Shown one piece after another: positions 11,138 to 19,817 of a DNA stretch of 64,000 nt; positions within the stretch are counted from its first letter, which is position 1, and each line of letters begins with the position of its first letter. The translations under genes and the position numbers were made by a program. Below the pieces are notes generated by a model that saw nothing but the letters and a program-made list of their open reading frames with translations, was not told the DNA's origin and ran no database searches. The stretch comes from Akkermansiaceae bacterium (GTDB taxonomy: Bacteria > Verrucomicrobiota > Verrucomicrobiia > Verrucomicrobiales > Akkermansiaceae), in contig JAQWZU010000106.1 in the NCBI GenBank assembly GCA_029253285.1, forward strand, positions 16,758-80,757, in the 5' to 3' direction.

Positions 11138-11155
11138 GCCCGCGATGTCGCGGGC
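11138..11155 (-). other. Hairpin between dnaK and groES
   Basis: GCCCGCG and CGCGGGC form a perfect 7-bp stem with a 4-nt loop, just after the dnaK stop. It has no T-run on the minus strand, so it is more likely an mRNA stability or processing element, or a leaky attenuator, than a full terminator. Confidence 0.5.
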
Positions 11156-11163
11156 GAGAGTGT

Positions 11164-13095
11164 TTACTTATCAGCGTCTACGACTTCGGCGTCGACAACC
11201 TTTCCTTTTGCTTGGCGAGGTTCGTCGCTTTCATCTTCAGCGGGAGCCACATCGGGTGCGGCACCTCCCATGTCGGGCATCTGCGCTCCGGCAGCCTGCG
11301 CGGCCTGGGCGAGTTCGTTGAGAGACTTTTCGAGGTCTTCCGTGGTAGATTTGATGAGGTCGAGATCGTCGGCCTTGAGCGCACCTTTGACGGCATCGAG
11401 CTTGGTAGTGAGCATCTCTTTCAGGTCGGCAGGAGCTTCTTCGGGAAGTTCGCTGATCTGCTTTTCAACCTGGTAGATGATGTTCTCGCCCTTATTCTTA
11501 ATGTCGACGGCTTCGGCACGCTTCTTATCTTCCTCGGCGTGAGCTTCGGCTTCGCGCTTGGCCTTTTCGATCTCGTCTTCAGACAGTCCGCTGGACCCTT
11601 CGATGGAGATCTTCTGCTCTTTGCCGGAGTTCTTGTCCTTGGCTGAAACGTGGAGAATCCCGTTCGCATCGATATCGAAGGTCACTTCGATCTGAGGCAT
11701 GCCTCGCTGAGCGGGCTCAATTCCGGAGAGCTGGAAATTTCCAAGCAACTTATTATCGGCGAAGAGCGGGCGCTCACCCTGACAGATGCGAATATCAACG
11801 GCGGGCTGGTTGTCAGCGGCAGTCGAGAAAGTCTGGCTACGCTTCACCGGGATGGTGGTGTTACGCTCAATCATGGCGGTGGCGCGGCTTCCTTCAGTCT
11901 CGATGGAGAGAGTGAGCGGAGTCACATCGAGAAGAAGCACATCCTTCACGTCACCCTGGAGAACACCACCTTGAATTGCCGCACCGATGGCGACCACTTC
12001 GTCGGGGTTCACGCCCTGGTGAGGAGTCTTGCCAGCGAGTTCGTGAGCAGTTTCCACAACCTTGGGCATACGGGTCATGCCACCCACAAGAACGAGCTCG
12101 TCGATCTCGCCGGAGCTGACATCAGCCTCCTTCAAGCAGTCGGATACCGGCTTTTTGGTGCGAGAAAAAAGGTGGTCAGTCAGCTGTTCAAGCTTACCGC
12201 GACTCAAGCTCAACTGAATATGCTTGGGACCGGTTTGGTCAGCAGTGATGAAGGGCAGGTTTAGGTCGTAATTTTGCGATGAAGAGAGCGCTATCTTGGC
12301 TTTCTCGGCTTCTTCCTTGATCCGCTGAAGAGCGTCGGGCTGACCGCTGAGATCAATGCCTTCGGATGATTTGAATTCGGCCACGATGTGATCGATGAGC
12401 GCATTGTCCCAATCGTCACCGCCGAGCTGGGTATCACCGTCGGTCGAGAGCACTTCGAAGACGCCATCAGAGATTTCCAATACCGAGATATCGAAGGTTC
12501 CCCCACCGAGGTCATAAATAGCGACCTTTTGATCCATCTTGGAATCAAGTCCGTATGCAAGCGAAGCAGCGGTTGGCTCGTTAATGATACGGCGCACTTT
12601 TAGACCGGCGATTTCACCGGCCGCCTTGGTGGCATTACGCTGGGAGTCATTGAAGTATGCGGGAACCGTGATTACCGCTTCCGTGATGGTCTCGCCGAGC
12701 TTGGCTTCCGCATCAGACTTGAGTTTACCAAGAATGATGGCTGCGATTTCCTGGGGAGAGTAGACTTTCTTCTCTCCTTCAACTTCCACCTGAATGTGGG
12801 CGTCGCCATTGTCAGCTTCCACAAGCTCATAGGGGACGCGTTTGTCTTCAGCGGTGAGTTCGGAAAACTTACGTCCGATGAGGCGCTTGGCGGAGAAGAC
12901 GGTATTTTTTGCATTCGTGACAGCCTGACGCTTGGCGGCCTGACCGACGAGACGTTCTCCGTTCTTCGCAAAAGCGACAACAGACGGAGTGGTGCGTGCA
13001 CCTTCCGAGTTTTCGAGGACTACTGGTTCACCGCCCTCCATGACAGACATGCAGGAGTTGGTGGTGCCGAGGTCAATTCCTAAGATTTTACCCAT
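11164..13095 (-). CDS. dnaK: Chaperone DnaK (Hsp70)
   Basis: The start is placed at the ATG at 13095 ([18 protein letters not shown]), not at the upstream in-frame start at 13137, giving 643 aa. The Hsp70 phosphate-1 motif IDLGTTNS, the phosphate-2 region [16 protein letters not shown], the linker region [14 protein letters not shown], and the substrate domain with [14 protein letters not shown] are all present. The lid ends in a Gly/Ala/Met-rich tail ([13 protein letters not shown]). It is an ATP-driven chaperone working with DnaJ and GrpE, neither of which is in the window. The gene precedes groES-groEL on the same strand, an arrangement that may allow shared stress control. A palindromic sigma-54-like element lies about 65 bp upstream. 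Confidence 0.98.
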   Translation of the reverse strand: MGKILGIDLGTTNSCMSVMEGGEPVVLENSEGARTTPSVVAFAKNGERLVGQAAKRQAVTNAKNTVFSAKRLIGRKFSELTAEDKRVPYELVEADNGDAHIQVEVEGEKKVYSPQEIAAIILGKLKSDAEAKLGETITEAVITVPAYFNDSQRNATKAAGEIAGLKVRRIINEPTAASLAYGLDSKMDQKVAIYDLGGGTFDISVLEISDGVFEVLSTDGDTQLGGDDWDNALIDHIVAEFKSSEGIDLSGQPDALQRIKEEAEKAKIALSSSQNYDLNLPFITADQTGPKHIQLSLSRGKLEQLTDHLFSRTKKPVSDCLKEADVSSGEIDELVLVGGMTRMPKVVETAHELAGKTPHQGVNPDEVVAIGAAIQGGVLQGDVKDVLLLDVTPLTLSIETEGSRATAMIERNTTIPVKRSQTFSTAADNQPAVDIRICQGERPLFADNKLLGNFQLSGIEPAQRGMPQIEVTFDIDANGILHVSAKDKNSGKEQKISIEGSSGLSEDEIEKAKREAEAHAEEDKKRAEAVDIKNKGENIIYQVEKQISELPEEAPADLKEMLTTKLDAVKGALKADDLDLIKSTTEDLEKSLNELAQAAQAAGAQMPDMGGAAPDVAPAEDESDEPRQAKGKVVDAEVVDADK

Positions 13096-13158
13096 GATTT
13101 TATTTCTATGTATTAAAGTTGGTGGCAGGGCTCTCACCTGACAATTTTAGCAATTCCT

Positions 13159-13177
13159 TTGGCACGCACCGTGCCAA
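13159..13177 (-). promoter_or_regulatory. Palindrome resembling a sigma-54 promoter upstream of dnaK
   Basis: TTGGCAC-N5-GTGCCAA is a perfect inverted repeat. Read on the minus strand, TTGGCACGGTGCGTGCC matches the -24/-12 consensus YTGGCACGRNNNTTGCW at 12 of 14 informative positions, with the GG and GC dinucleotides correctly spaced. Transcription would start near 13150, about 55 nt before dnaK. The symmetry equally fits a dimeric repressor operator. No CIRCE element was found here. Two TTTGACAC direct repeats (13238 and 13263), 25 bp apart, lie further upstream. Confidence 0.45.
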
Positions 13178-13289
13178 TTGCCGCAATCCCTTATTCTACG
13201 GGAAACTCCGCGATTTCCCTCAATACCGGCGCGTCACTTTGACACGCATCACCCTGCAACCATTTGACACTTGGCGACAATTTGTCTCA

Positions 13290-13877
13290 CTACTCTCGCA
13301 CATCGATCGCCTCAGCGAGCATTCCTTTATAAACATCGGCAGGCACTTCGTAGCCGCCGAAGGTCTTCAGATGATCGGTCATCCATTGGGTATCGAGTAA
13401 TATTACCCCTTCGTCCCGCAGCCACTCCACCAAACGCACCAGCGCAATCTTACTGGCATCGGTTTTGCGGCTGAACATGCTTTCACCAAAAAACACGCGA
13501 TCGATCCGAACTCCATAGAGCCCGCCCTGCAGCCCTTCCTCATCCCAACATTCCACGGAATGCGCAAAGCCCCGCTCGAACAACTCACCGTAGCTGTCCA
13601 TGATCACGGGATCGATCCAGGTCTCCTCCCGCTCAGAACATCCCTCCATCACCTCTCGGAAAGCTGTGTCGTAACGGATTTCAAATGGACGCTTCTTCAG
13701 AGCACGCTTCAATCCCTTGGGAATATGAAAACGCTCATCCAGCGGAATGATCCCGCGCATTTTCGGCGAAAACCAAAAAATCTCCCCGTTCTCAGACATC
13801 GGGAAGACCCCTTCTATATAGGCACTGAGTAGCACTTCGGGAGGAATTCGTTCCACGAGGCGATTTTCACGATACAA
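13290..13877 (-). CDS. aat: Leucyl/phenylalanyl-tRNA-protein transferase
   Basis: A 195-aa protein with Aat signatures: YIEGVFPM, IFWFSPKMRGIIPLDERFHIPKGLKR, a SVECWDEEGLQGGLYGV core (family motif CWxxxxLVGGLYG) and GESMFSRKTDASKIAL. Aat adds Leu or Phe from charged tRNA to N-terminal Arg/Lys of proteins, marking them for ClpAP degradation. It is shorter than the roughly 230-aa E. coli enzyme. The track start is a TTG at 13877; a GTG eight codons in is an alternative. It is divergent from the YceD gene with only about 30 bp between the starts. Protein-quality-control genes dnaK-groESL follow on the same strand. Confidence 0.93.
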   Translation of the reverse strand: MYRENRLVERIPPEVLLSAYIEGVFPMSENGEIFWFSPKMRGIIPLDERFHIPKGLKRALKKRPFEIRYDTAFREVMEGCSEREETWIDPVIMDSYGELFERGFAHSVECWDEEGLQGGLYGVRIDRVFFGESMFSRKTDASKIALVRLVEWLRDEGVILLDTQWMTDHLKTFGGYEVPADVYKGMLAEAIDVRE

Positions 13878-13906
13878 AATCAGAATTTCAACCTACAATT
13901 CGCGCC

Positions 13907-14398
13907 ATGAAGATCGATCTCGCCAATCTGCCCGACGAAGGACAGCTCTTTGAAGGTGAATTAAGGCCCGAAATCTTTGATTTGGAGGGCAGCGACACCA
14001 CTCCGGCCGGACCTCTCCTCTACCGATTATTCGCCCAACGCTTTGATACAGAACTTCTTCTCACCGGAAATCTTGAGGCGACCTTCGAATTAACCTGCAT
14101 GCGCAGCCTGCACGGCTTCAAACAGACTGTTGAACTGGAAGGTAGCGCCATCAGCATCGAAATCGGCAACGACGGCGAAATTGACGCCTCGGAGGCCATT
14201 CGGGAAGAAGTTCTTCTGGAGCTCCCGACCAACCCGCGTTGCGAGGATGGCGACACCCCGGGAAAATGCGAAATAGATCCGAAGTATTTAGCAGTGGACA
14301 AGTCGACCAATGATGGAGTAGACAACGCCCCCGCGCAGGACGGACCCAATCCATGGGCCGCCTTGGACGCAATTGATTCCAACGATCAACCTTCTTAA
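13907..14398 (+). CDS. YceD/DUF177 family protein
   Basis: A 163-aa acidic protein. LLLTGNLEATFELTCMRSLHGFKQTVELE matches the central DUF177 region, where many members have paired cysteines; only one is obvious here. The conserved follow-on region IREEVLLELPTNPRCEDG is present. In many bacteria yceD sits directly before rpmF, exactly as here (12 bp gap), and has been linked to 23S rRNA accumulation in plants and bacteria. A ribosome-biogenesis role is therefore plausible. Confidence 0.88.
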   Translation: MKIDLANLPDEGQLFEGELRPEIFDLEGSDTTPAGPLLYRLFAQRFDTELLLTGNLEATFELTCMRSLHGFKQTVELEGSAISIEIGNDGEIDASEAIREEVLLELPTNPRCEDGDTPGKCEIDPKYLAVDKSTNDGVDNAPAQDGPNPWAALDAIDSNDQPS

Positions 14399-14410
14399 CC
14401 ACCTAGAACC

Positions 14411-14593
14411 ATGGCCGCACCAAAACGCCGCACATCCAAGCACAAGCAACGTCTCCGCAGAGGAGCCAACCGCTGGCGCAAGCCACTGCTAAAGACCTGT
14501 CCCGAATGTGGGAGCAGTATCCCAGGGCATATCGCCTGCCCATCTTGCGGAACCTACCGAGAGCGCCAAGTCGTCGATGTCGACTTGGTTTAA
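14411..14593 (+). CDS. rpmF: 50S ribosomal protein bL32
   Basis: A 60-aa basic protein beginning [22 protein letters not shown], with a four-cysteine zinc ribbon ([18 protein letters not shown]) typical of the C+ form of L32. Normal length for the family. It follows yceD by 12 bp and precedes plsX after a terminator-like hairpin, the classic yceD-rpmF-plsX order that links ribosome and membrane synthesis. Confidence 0.97.
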   Translation: MAAPKRRTSKHKQRLRRGANRWRKPLLKTCPECGSSIPGHIACPSCGTYRERQVVDVDLV

Positions 14594-14620
14594 TCGTTTG
14601 GTTCCTATCAATTTTTTAAT

Positions 14621-14652
14621 GAGCGCGGGGCCTGTCTCCGCGCTCGTTTTTT
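14621..14652 (+). terminator. Terminator/attenuator abutting the plsX start
   Basis: GAGCGCGG/CCGCGCTC forms a perfect 8-bp stem with a 9-nt loop and is followed by GTTTTTT. The T-run ends only 4 nt before the plsX ATG, leaving no room for a Shine-Dalgarno site or a downstream promoter. It therefore looks like a leaky terminator that sets the rpmF to plsX expression ratio. Confidence 0.8.
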
Positions 14653-14656
14653 CGAG

Positions 14657-15691
14657 ATGAAAATCGCACTCGACGCCATGGGCGGGGACCACGCCCCCAG
14701 AGTAAATCTCGAAGGAGCACGCGAGATACTAGCCGCCAATCCGGACATCGAGACCATCTTCCTGACCGGCCCGGCCGAGGAACTCAAGAAAGCCGCGCTC
14801 GAATATGGACTCACCGACAAGCGTGCGCAATTTGTCGACGCCACGGAAGTCGTCGGCATGGAAGAATCCGGAGCAAAAGCAATTCGACGCAAAAAGAACT
14901 CCTCCATCGCCGTCGCCAACGACCTCGTTAAAAAAGGCGACGCAGAAGCCGTCGTCTCCGCAGGTAACACCGGAGCTGCTGTTGCCACCGCAACCGTAAA
15001 ACTTCGCCTCCTAAAAGGTATCCTTCGCGCCGGCATCGCCTCCCCCATGCCGAACGAACATGGCGTATGCAACCTACTTGATGCGGGAGCCAACCCGGAA
15101 GCAAAACCGGAACACCTTTTACAATATGCCATCATGGGCAGCGTATACGCGCATGAGGTTTTAAAGGTCAAAGATCCGCACGTTGGCATCATGTCCAATG
15201 GCGAGGAGGAAGAAAAAGGAACAGCCTTCACCAAAGAAACGATGGCCCTTTTGAAGGACCTTGTTGATCGGGACAAAGCACCTTTCACCTTCCTCGGAAA
15301 CGTCGAAGGACACGACCTTTTCCAGACCAAACTCGATGTCTGCCTCTGCGACGGGTTCACTGGAAACATTGTTCTCAAAAGCTGCGAAGCAACGGCCAAG
15401 GCCATGTCCAAATGGCTCAAAACAGCCTTCAAAAAGAACCCTATTCGCATGACCGGAGCTCTTCTGGGAAAAGGCGCATTTCAGGAGGTAAAAGAAACAT
15501 CCAGCTATGAATCCTACGGCGGCAGCCCTCTCCTTGGAGTCAATGGCGTCGTCATCATTGCTCATGGAGGGTCTTCAGCCCTCGCCATTAAGAACGCGAT
15601 TAAAATGGCGGCTTCTGCGATCAAGCACGACATCAATCACAAGATTGAAGACGCCATCGAAAGCGCCAACCCTTCTGTAACGGCGGGTTAA
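14657..15691 (+). CDS. plsX: Phosphate acyltransferase PlsX
   Basis: A 344-aa protein starting KIALDAMGGDHAP, the PlsX signature, with VVSAGNTGAAVATA and CDGFTGNIVLKSCEA further on. It makes acyl-phosphate from acyl-ACP for PlsY in phospholipid synthesis and acts at the inner face of the cytoplasmic membrane. Length is normal. The start is fixed by the signature and lies directly behind a terminator-like hairpin. The fab gene cluster often adjacent to plsX is absent; fabF is 42 kb away. Confidence 0.96.
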   Translation: MKIALDAMGGDHAPRVNLEGAREILAANPDIETIFLTGPAEELKKAALEYGLTDKRAQFVDATEVVGMEESGAKAIRRKKNSSIAVANDLVKKGDAEAVVSAGNTGAAVATATVKLRLLKGILRAGIASPMPNEHGVCNLLDAGANPEAKPEHLLQYAIMGSVYAHEVLKVKDPHVGIMSNGEEEEKGTAFTKETMALLKDLVDRDKAPFTFLGNVEGHDLFQTKLDVCLCDGFTGNIVLKSCEATAKAMSKWLKTAFKKNPIRMTGALLGKGAFQEVKETSSYESYGGSPLLGVNGVVIIAHGGSSALAIKNAIKMAASAIKHDINHKIEDAIESANPSVTAG

Positions 15692-15721
15692 TTCTCCTTT
15701 TTTTCATCCCACGAGAGAGTC

Positions 15722-16948
15722 ATGATCAATCGGCGCCTCGGCGACTCCTTGCTCAAACCATTCACCCGGGTAACCTCATCCGGTCGCTACGTCCCGGAAG
15801 TCGATGGCCTGCGCTGCCTCGCCATCGTTTTGGTGATCTTCTTCCACTGCCACCACCTCTTTCGAACCGGCAACGAACCGGTCACCTCCGCAGAACTAAC
15901 AGCGGAAGGCTGGGCCGCTACCGCAACCTTCCTTCCCAACTTTTTTTTCGCAAAGGGATGGTTTGGAGTACAGATTTTCTTTGTCATTTCCGGAATGGTT
16001 CTAGCCCTCCCCTTTGCCTCCCACTACCTCCAGGGGGCTGACCGCCCCAAAGTAAAAGATTACTTCCGACGCCGCCTAATTAGGATTGAGGTCCCTTACA
16101 TCATTACACTCACCTTCTTTCTCTTCTACGCCGTCACTTTTCAAGATCGCCTGTGGAACGAAATGCTTCCGAGATATTTCGCCGGTCTCATTTACTCCCA
16201 CTCGCTCATCTACGACGGTGCACTCAACCCACTCCTCTGGGTTTCGTGGACGCTCGAGATTGAAATTCAATTCTACCTCCTCGCCCCCCTGCTTTGCACC
16301 GTCTTTAAAATACCAAACACTCTCCTGCGAAGAGGCATCCTACTACTCGCAATCCTCTTCATTGAGCCCTGTGTCGATGCCGCCAACGCAGCCTTCCCCT
16401 CGGTAATTTGGCGCGAGAGCATCCTCAACCAATTCTCCTATTTCTTTGCGGGAATCCTCCTCGCCGACCTTTACCTCTCTCCAAAGCTAAAAGCCATCCG
16501 AGCCAACCCCACTGCCCTTATCTGGGACGCGATCGGACTGCTAGCCTGGCCTGCGACTTTCCTTCTTTTGGAATTCCCCCCCTCATTCAACCTCAAACCC
16601 CTCACCCTTATTCTCGCTTTCCTTGCCGTCCTGACCGGACCAGTCTTGCGCAAACTCTTCTCGAATCGCTGGGTCGTCGCCGTCGGAATGATGTGCTACA
16701 CGATTTACCTTTTTCACAATTTCTTCATCTACAGCATCCTTCAATACTTCATTTTTTCCAAATTTGTCGTCGAAGGTGACTGGCCTTGGAACCTCGTCTT
16801 GATGGCCCTGATGCTTGTGGGGTGCCTTATCCTGAGCGGTCTCCTGTTCCTCGTCGTAGAAAAACCCTTCGCCAAGGGAAAACTGCCGCGACTCTTCAAA
16901 AGATCATCCAAGCCCAGCCCGGATTGCAATTTGGATTCTATCAGCTAA
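15722..16948 (+). CDS. Acyltransferase family 3 membrane protein (OafA/YrhL type)
   Basis: A 408-aa protein with about ten hydrophobic segments. It opens with the family pattern RYVPEVDGLRCLAIVLVIFFHCHH, containing the conserved His, and continues with WFGVQIFFVISGMVLALPFA. Family members O-acetylate or acylate sugars of lipopolysaccharide, peptidoglycan or exported glycans using a cytoplasmic acyl donor. The acceptor is not predictable. It starts 30 bp after plsX and ends 10 bp before the aminotransferase gene, so it is probably cotranscribed with both. Confidence 0.9.
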   Translation: MINRRLGDSLLKPFTRVTSSGRYVPEVDGLRCLAIVLVIFFHCHHLFRTGNEPVTSAELTAEGWAATATFLPNFFFAKGWFGVQIFFVISGMVLALPFASHYLQGADRPKVKDYFRRRLIRIEVPYIITLTFFLFYAVTFQDRLWNEMLPRYFAGLIYSHSLIYDGALNPLLWVSWTLEIEIQFYLLAPLLCTVFKIPNTLLRRGILLLAILFIEPCVDAANAAFPSVIWRESILNQFSYFFAGILLADLYLSPKLKAIRANPTALIWDAIGLLAWPATFLLLEFPPSFNLKPLTLILAFLAVLTGPVLRKLFSNRWVVAVGMMCYTIYLFHNFFIYSILQYFIFSKFVVEGDWPWNLVLMALMLVGCLILSGLLFLVVEKPFAKGKLPRLFKRSSKPSPDCNLDSIS

Positions 16949-16958
16949 CTCTACCGAC

Positions 16959-18095
16959 ATGCATAATTTCGACCAACCCGTTCACCGACGTGGCACCGGA
17001 TCACTCAAGTGGGACCGACGGCCTGACCTTGATCCGCTCTGGGTCGCGGATATGGATTTCACCTCCCCACCTCAAGTCATCGAAACTCTTCACGAGCGAG
17101 TTGATCATGGTGTCTTTGGATACGCCGTCCCACACCCCTCTCTCGTCGAAACTCTTCTCAATTACCTTCAAACCCGTATTGGCGCCACCAGCAGCGAAGA
17201 ACAAATCGTTCACCTCGGCGGACTCGTTCCTGCCTTGTCTCTAGCAACCAAAGCCTTCGCCTCTCCGGGCGATGCCCTACTCACCTGCACGCCGGTTTAC
17301 CCCCCGTTCCTCGGAGTTCACAACGACGGCGATCTCGAACTACAAAGTGTTGATCACCTCAATAATGACGGCACTTGGATCATGGATTGGGACGCGCTTG
17401 AAAACGCGGTCACTCCAAAAAGCAAACTCTTCATCCTTAGCAATCCGCAAAACCCACTCGGGCGCGTTTTCACCAAGGATGAAATGATTCAACTCGGTGA
17501 GTTCTGCCAGCGCCACGACCTCGTTCTGGTTTCTGACGAAATTCATTGCGACCTCATCCTCGACGAAGACGCCACACCACACTTTTCGGCCCTCAATCTT
17601 CCGGACGAACTTCGCGAGCGCACCGTCACTCTTCTTGCCCCGAGCAAGACCTACAATATCGCCGGGTTAGGTTACGCCTTCGCGGTCATTCCGAACGATT
17701 CCCTCCGTCGAAAATTCACCGCGGCCAAAGGCCATACCCTCCCCGAGATCAACTGCCTCGCCTATTACGCGGCCGAAGCTGCCTACCGACACGGCGAACC
17801 CTGGCGTCAGGACTTGCTCGCCTACCTCCGAACCAACCGGGACCTCCTCGCAAAAAAGATCACCGAAGGACTCCCCGGGGCACGCGTCCCGAATATCGAA
17901 GCAACCTATCTCGCCTGGATTGACTGCAAGGCTCTCTCCGTAGATCAGCCCATCGAAAAAGCCGAAGAGACCGGACTTTTCCTATCAGATGGCACCTTCT
18001 TCGGGCACAAGCGCTGCCTCCGCGTCAATTTCGGAACGCAAACAGCGCGTCTGGAAAATGCGCTCGAGCTGCTCGTTACCGCTCTCCAGTCTTGA
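16959..18095 (+). CDS. MalY/PatB-type PLP aminotransferase (cystathionine beta-lyase)
   Basis: A 378-aa fold-type I PLP enzyme. MHNFDQPVHRRGTGSLKWD and LDPLWVADMDFTSPPQVIE are hallmarks of the MalY/PatB subgroup (the KW and WVADMDF positions). The PLP-binding lysine lies in LLAPSKTYNIAGLG, and LSNPQNPLGRVF is the substrate/PLP-contacting NP motif. Such enzymes cleave cystathionine to homocysteine, pyruvate and ammonia; some members instead transaminate. The cytoplasmic enzyme starts 10 bp after the acyltransferase. Confidence 0.9.
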   Translation: MHNFDQPVHRRGTGSLKWDRRPDLDPLWVADMDFTSPPQVIETLHERVDHGVFGYAVPHPSLVETLLNYLQTRIGATSSEEQIVHLGGLVPALSLATKAFASPGDALLTCTPVYPPFLGVHNDGDLELQSVDHLNNDGTWIMDWDALENAVTPKSKLFILSNPQNPLGRVFTKDEMIQLGEFCQRHDLVLVSDEIHCDLILDEDATPHFSALNLPDELRERTVTLLAPSKTYNIAGLGYAFAVIPNDSLRRKFTAAKGHTLPEINCLAYYAAEAAYRHGEPWRQDLLAYLRTNRDLLAKKITEGLPGARVPNIEATYLAWIDCKALSVDQPIEKAEETGLFLSDGTFFGHKRCLRVNFGTQTARLENALELLVTALQS

Positions 18096-18126
18096 TGCCC
18101 GGCCTATCTGACTCCATTCTCACCTC

Positions 18127-18798
18127 ATGAAGGGTCTCTTCTTCCTCATTCTCTTGGCGATCACCACTCCGATCGTGGCCCGGGAACACGTCATTCTCAC
18201 CGGCGGACCCGCCTTGAGACACTGGGAAAACCTCCGGGTAGAGAAAGACCGGCACGATCGCTTTTGGGGGAATTTTCTTGCCGCCACCTCAATCCGCAGC
18301 GACGAACTTCGGAAAATCCATGGCAAAAATGCCAGCCTGACCTGGATTGTTTACAAGCCGGGCTACGTCATTCGCGGAAAGGAAGATCACAAGCCATACG
18401 CCAAGTGGGTCGCCAAGCAAGCCGCCAAACGGAACGCCAAACTGATCTGGATTAATACCGGCGATCAGGCCATCGCCGCCATCAATGGCCGCCGCGACAT
18501 CATCACCTTCGACTTCTTCGGCCACTCCAACCGTCACTGCTTCATGCTCGATTACGGCACCAATGTGATGGCTGTCAGCCAGGCTTGGATTCACGAAAAA
18601 GACCTGCGAAAAATCCGCAGAGGGGCTTTCAACAAATACGCTCTCTGCCAAAGCTACGGCTGCCACACCGGCGAAAGTATGAGCGCCATTTGGCGTAGCA
18701 AAGTTGGCATCCCGCTGATCGGAGCCAAAGGCAAAACCAATTACGAAACCGTCTCTTTCGGCAGACTTCCCTCGGTCTCCGGCAAGTGGATCCGCTGA
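18127..18798 (+). CDS. Secreted protein with caspase/CHAT-like His and Cys motifs
   Basis: A 223-aa protein with a signal peptide (MKGLFFLILLAITTPIVA). I do not recognise a named family. Two stretches stand out: IITFDFFGHSNRHCFML (hydrophobic strand ending in GHS) and, about 45 residues later, ALCQSYGCHTGESMSAIW. The order and spacing of a strand-H-(G/S) and a strand-x-x-C-x-T-G resemble the His-Cys dyad of clan CD cysteine peptidases, such as the SACETG of CHAT domains. Its stop lies 23 bp before the bioB ATG. The peptidase idea is inference; the fold could be retained without activity. Confidence 0.75.
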   Translation: MKGLFFLILLAITTPIVAREHVILTGGPALRHWENLRVEKDRHDRFWGNFLAATSIRSDELRKIHGKNASLTWIVYKPGYVIRGKEDHKPYAKWVAKQAAKRNAKLIWINTGDQAIAAINGRRDIITFDFFGHSNRHCFMLDYGTNVMAVSQAWIHEKDLRKIRRGAFNKYALCQSYGCHTGESMSAIWRSKVGIPLIGAKGKTNYETVSFGRLPSVSGKWIR

Positions 18799-18821
18799 CA
18801 CAATTTCCAACATCACCACTT

Positions 18822-19817
18822 ATGACCTTCCAAGAACTCAACGACCTCTATCAACTCCCTCTCTTCGATCTCATTCAACGCTCCCGCAGCGTTCACGAAG
18901 AAAACTGGCCCGCCGGCGAAGTCCAACTCTGCACCCTCCTCTCCATCAAAACCGGCGGGTGCTCGGAAGACTGCTCATACTGCGCCCAATCCGCGCGCTA
19001 CAAATCAGATGTCGCTCCCGAGCGGCTCATGGAAAAATGCCAGATCATGGAACGCGCCAAAGCCGCCCGTGACAACGGCTCAACCCGCTTTTGCATGGGA
19101 GCCGCCTGGCGCGGTGTTCGAGAGGGAACCCAACGATTCGACCAGGTTCTCGATATCATTCAGGATGTTTCCAAACTTGGCATGGAAGTTTGCGTCACCC
19201 TGGGAGAACTTGGCCCCAATGAAGCGGTAAGACTCAAGGACGCGGGAGTCACCGCATACAACCACAACATCGACACCTCGCCCGAGCACTACCCCAATAT
19301 CGTCACCACCCACACTTTTCAGGACCGCCTGAATACCATTCGCCACGCTCAGGACGCCGGCATGTCGATCTGCTGCGGCGGCATTCTCGGACTCGGAGAA
19401 AACACCGAGGATCGTTTGAAAATGCTCGAAGTGATTTCCAGCTTCAATCCCCAGCCGGAATCGGTCCCAATCAACTCACTCATGCCCATGCCCGGCACCC
19501 CTCTCGCCAAAAGCTCGGGAGTCGATGTCTTCGAATTGGTCCGCATCATCGCGCTGACCCGCCTCGCCGTGCCCAAGGCCAAAGTCCGCCTCTCAGCTGG
19601 CCGCACCAACCTTTCCGAGGAGGCGCAAACAATCTGTTTCTTCGCCGGCGCAAATTCCATTTTCTACGGCGACAAACTCCTTACTGCCGAGAACCCAGCC
19701 GTCGAAAAAGACCTCGCGCTGATTAACAAGCTTGGTCTCAGCCCGCAAAAACCCAATCGCGCGCAAGCCGCACCCGATTCCGATGAGGCCCTCCCCCGCA
19801 AACCGCACCTGGCCTGA
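18822..19817 (+). CDS. bioB: Biotin synthase
   Basis: The start is taken at the ATG at 18822 (MTFQELNDLYQLPL), since the upstream GTG at 18786 lies inside the previous gene. This gives 331 aa. The radical-SAM cluster motif C-x3-C-x2-C appears as GGCSEDCSYCAQSARY. The motifs RFCMGAAWR, YNHNIDTSPEHY and MSICCGGILGLGE are diagnostic of BioB, and RLSAGR holds the Arg ligand region of the second Fe-S cluster. It inserts sulfur into dethiobiotin. No other biotin genes are in the window. The 3' end overlaps the transpeptidase gene by 35 bp. Confidence 0.97.
   Translation: MTFQELNDLYQLPLFDLIQRSRSVHEENWPAGEVQLCTLLSIKTGGCSEDCSYCAQSARYKSDVAPERLMEKCQIMERAKAARDNGSTRFCMGAAWRGVREGTQRFDQVLDIIQDVSKLGMEVCVTLGELGPNEAVRLKDAGVTAYNHNIDTSPEHYPNIVTTHTFQDRLNTIRHAQDAGMSICCGGILGLGENTEDRLKMLEVISSFNPQPESVPINSLMPMPGTPLAKSSGVDVFELVRIIALTRLAVPKAKVRLSAGRTNLSEEAQTICFFAGANSIFYGDKLLTAENPAVEKDLALINKLGLSPQKPNRAQAAPDSDEALPRKPHLA

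Noticed and set aside
13096-13289. CIRCE (HrcA) operator upstream of dnaK
   Set aside because: No TTAGCACTC-N9-GAGTGCTAA-like sequence; the palindrome present is TTGGCAC-N5-GTGCCAA.
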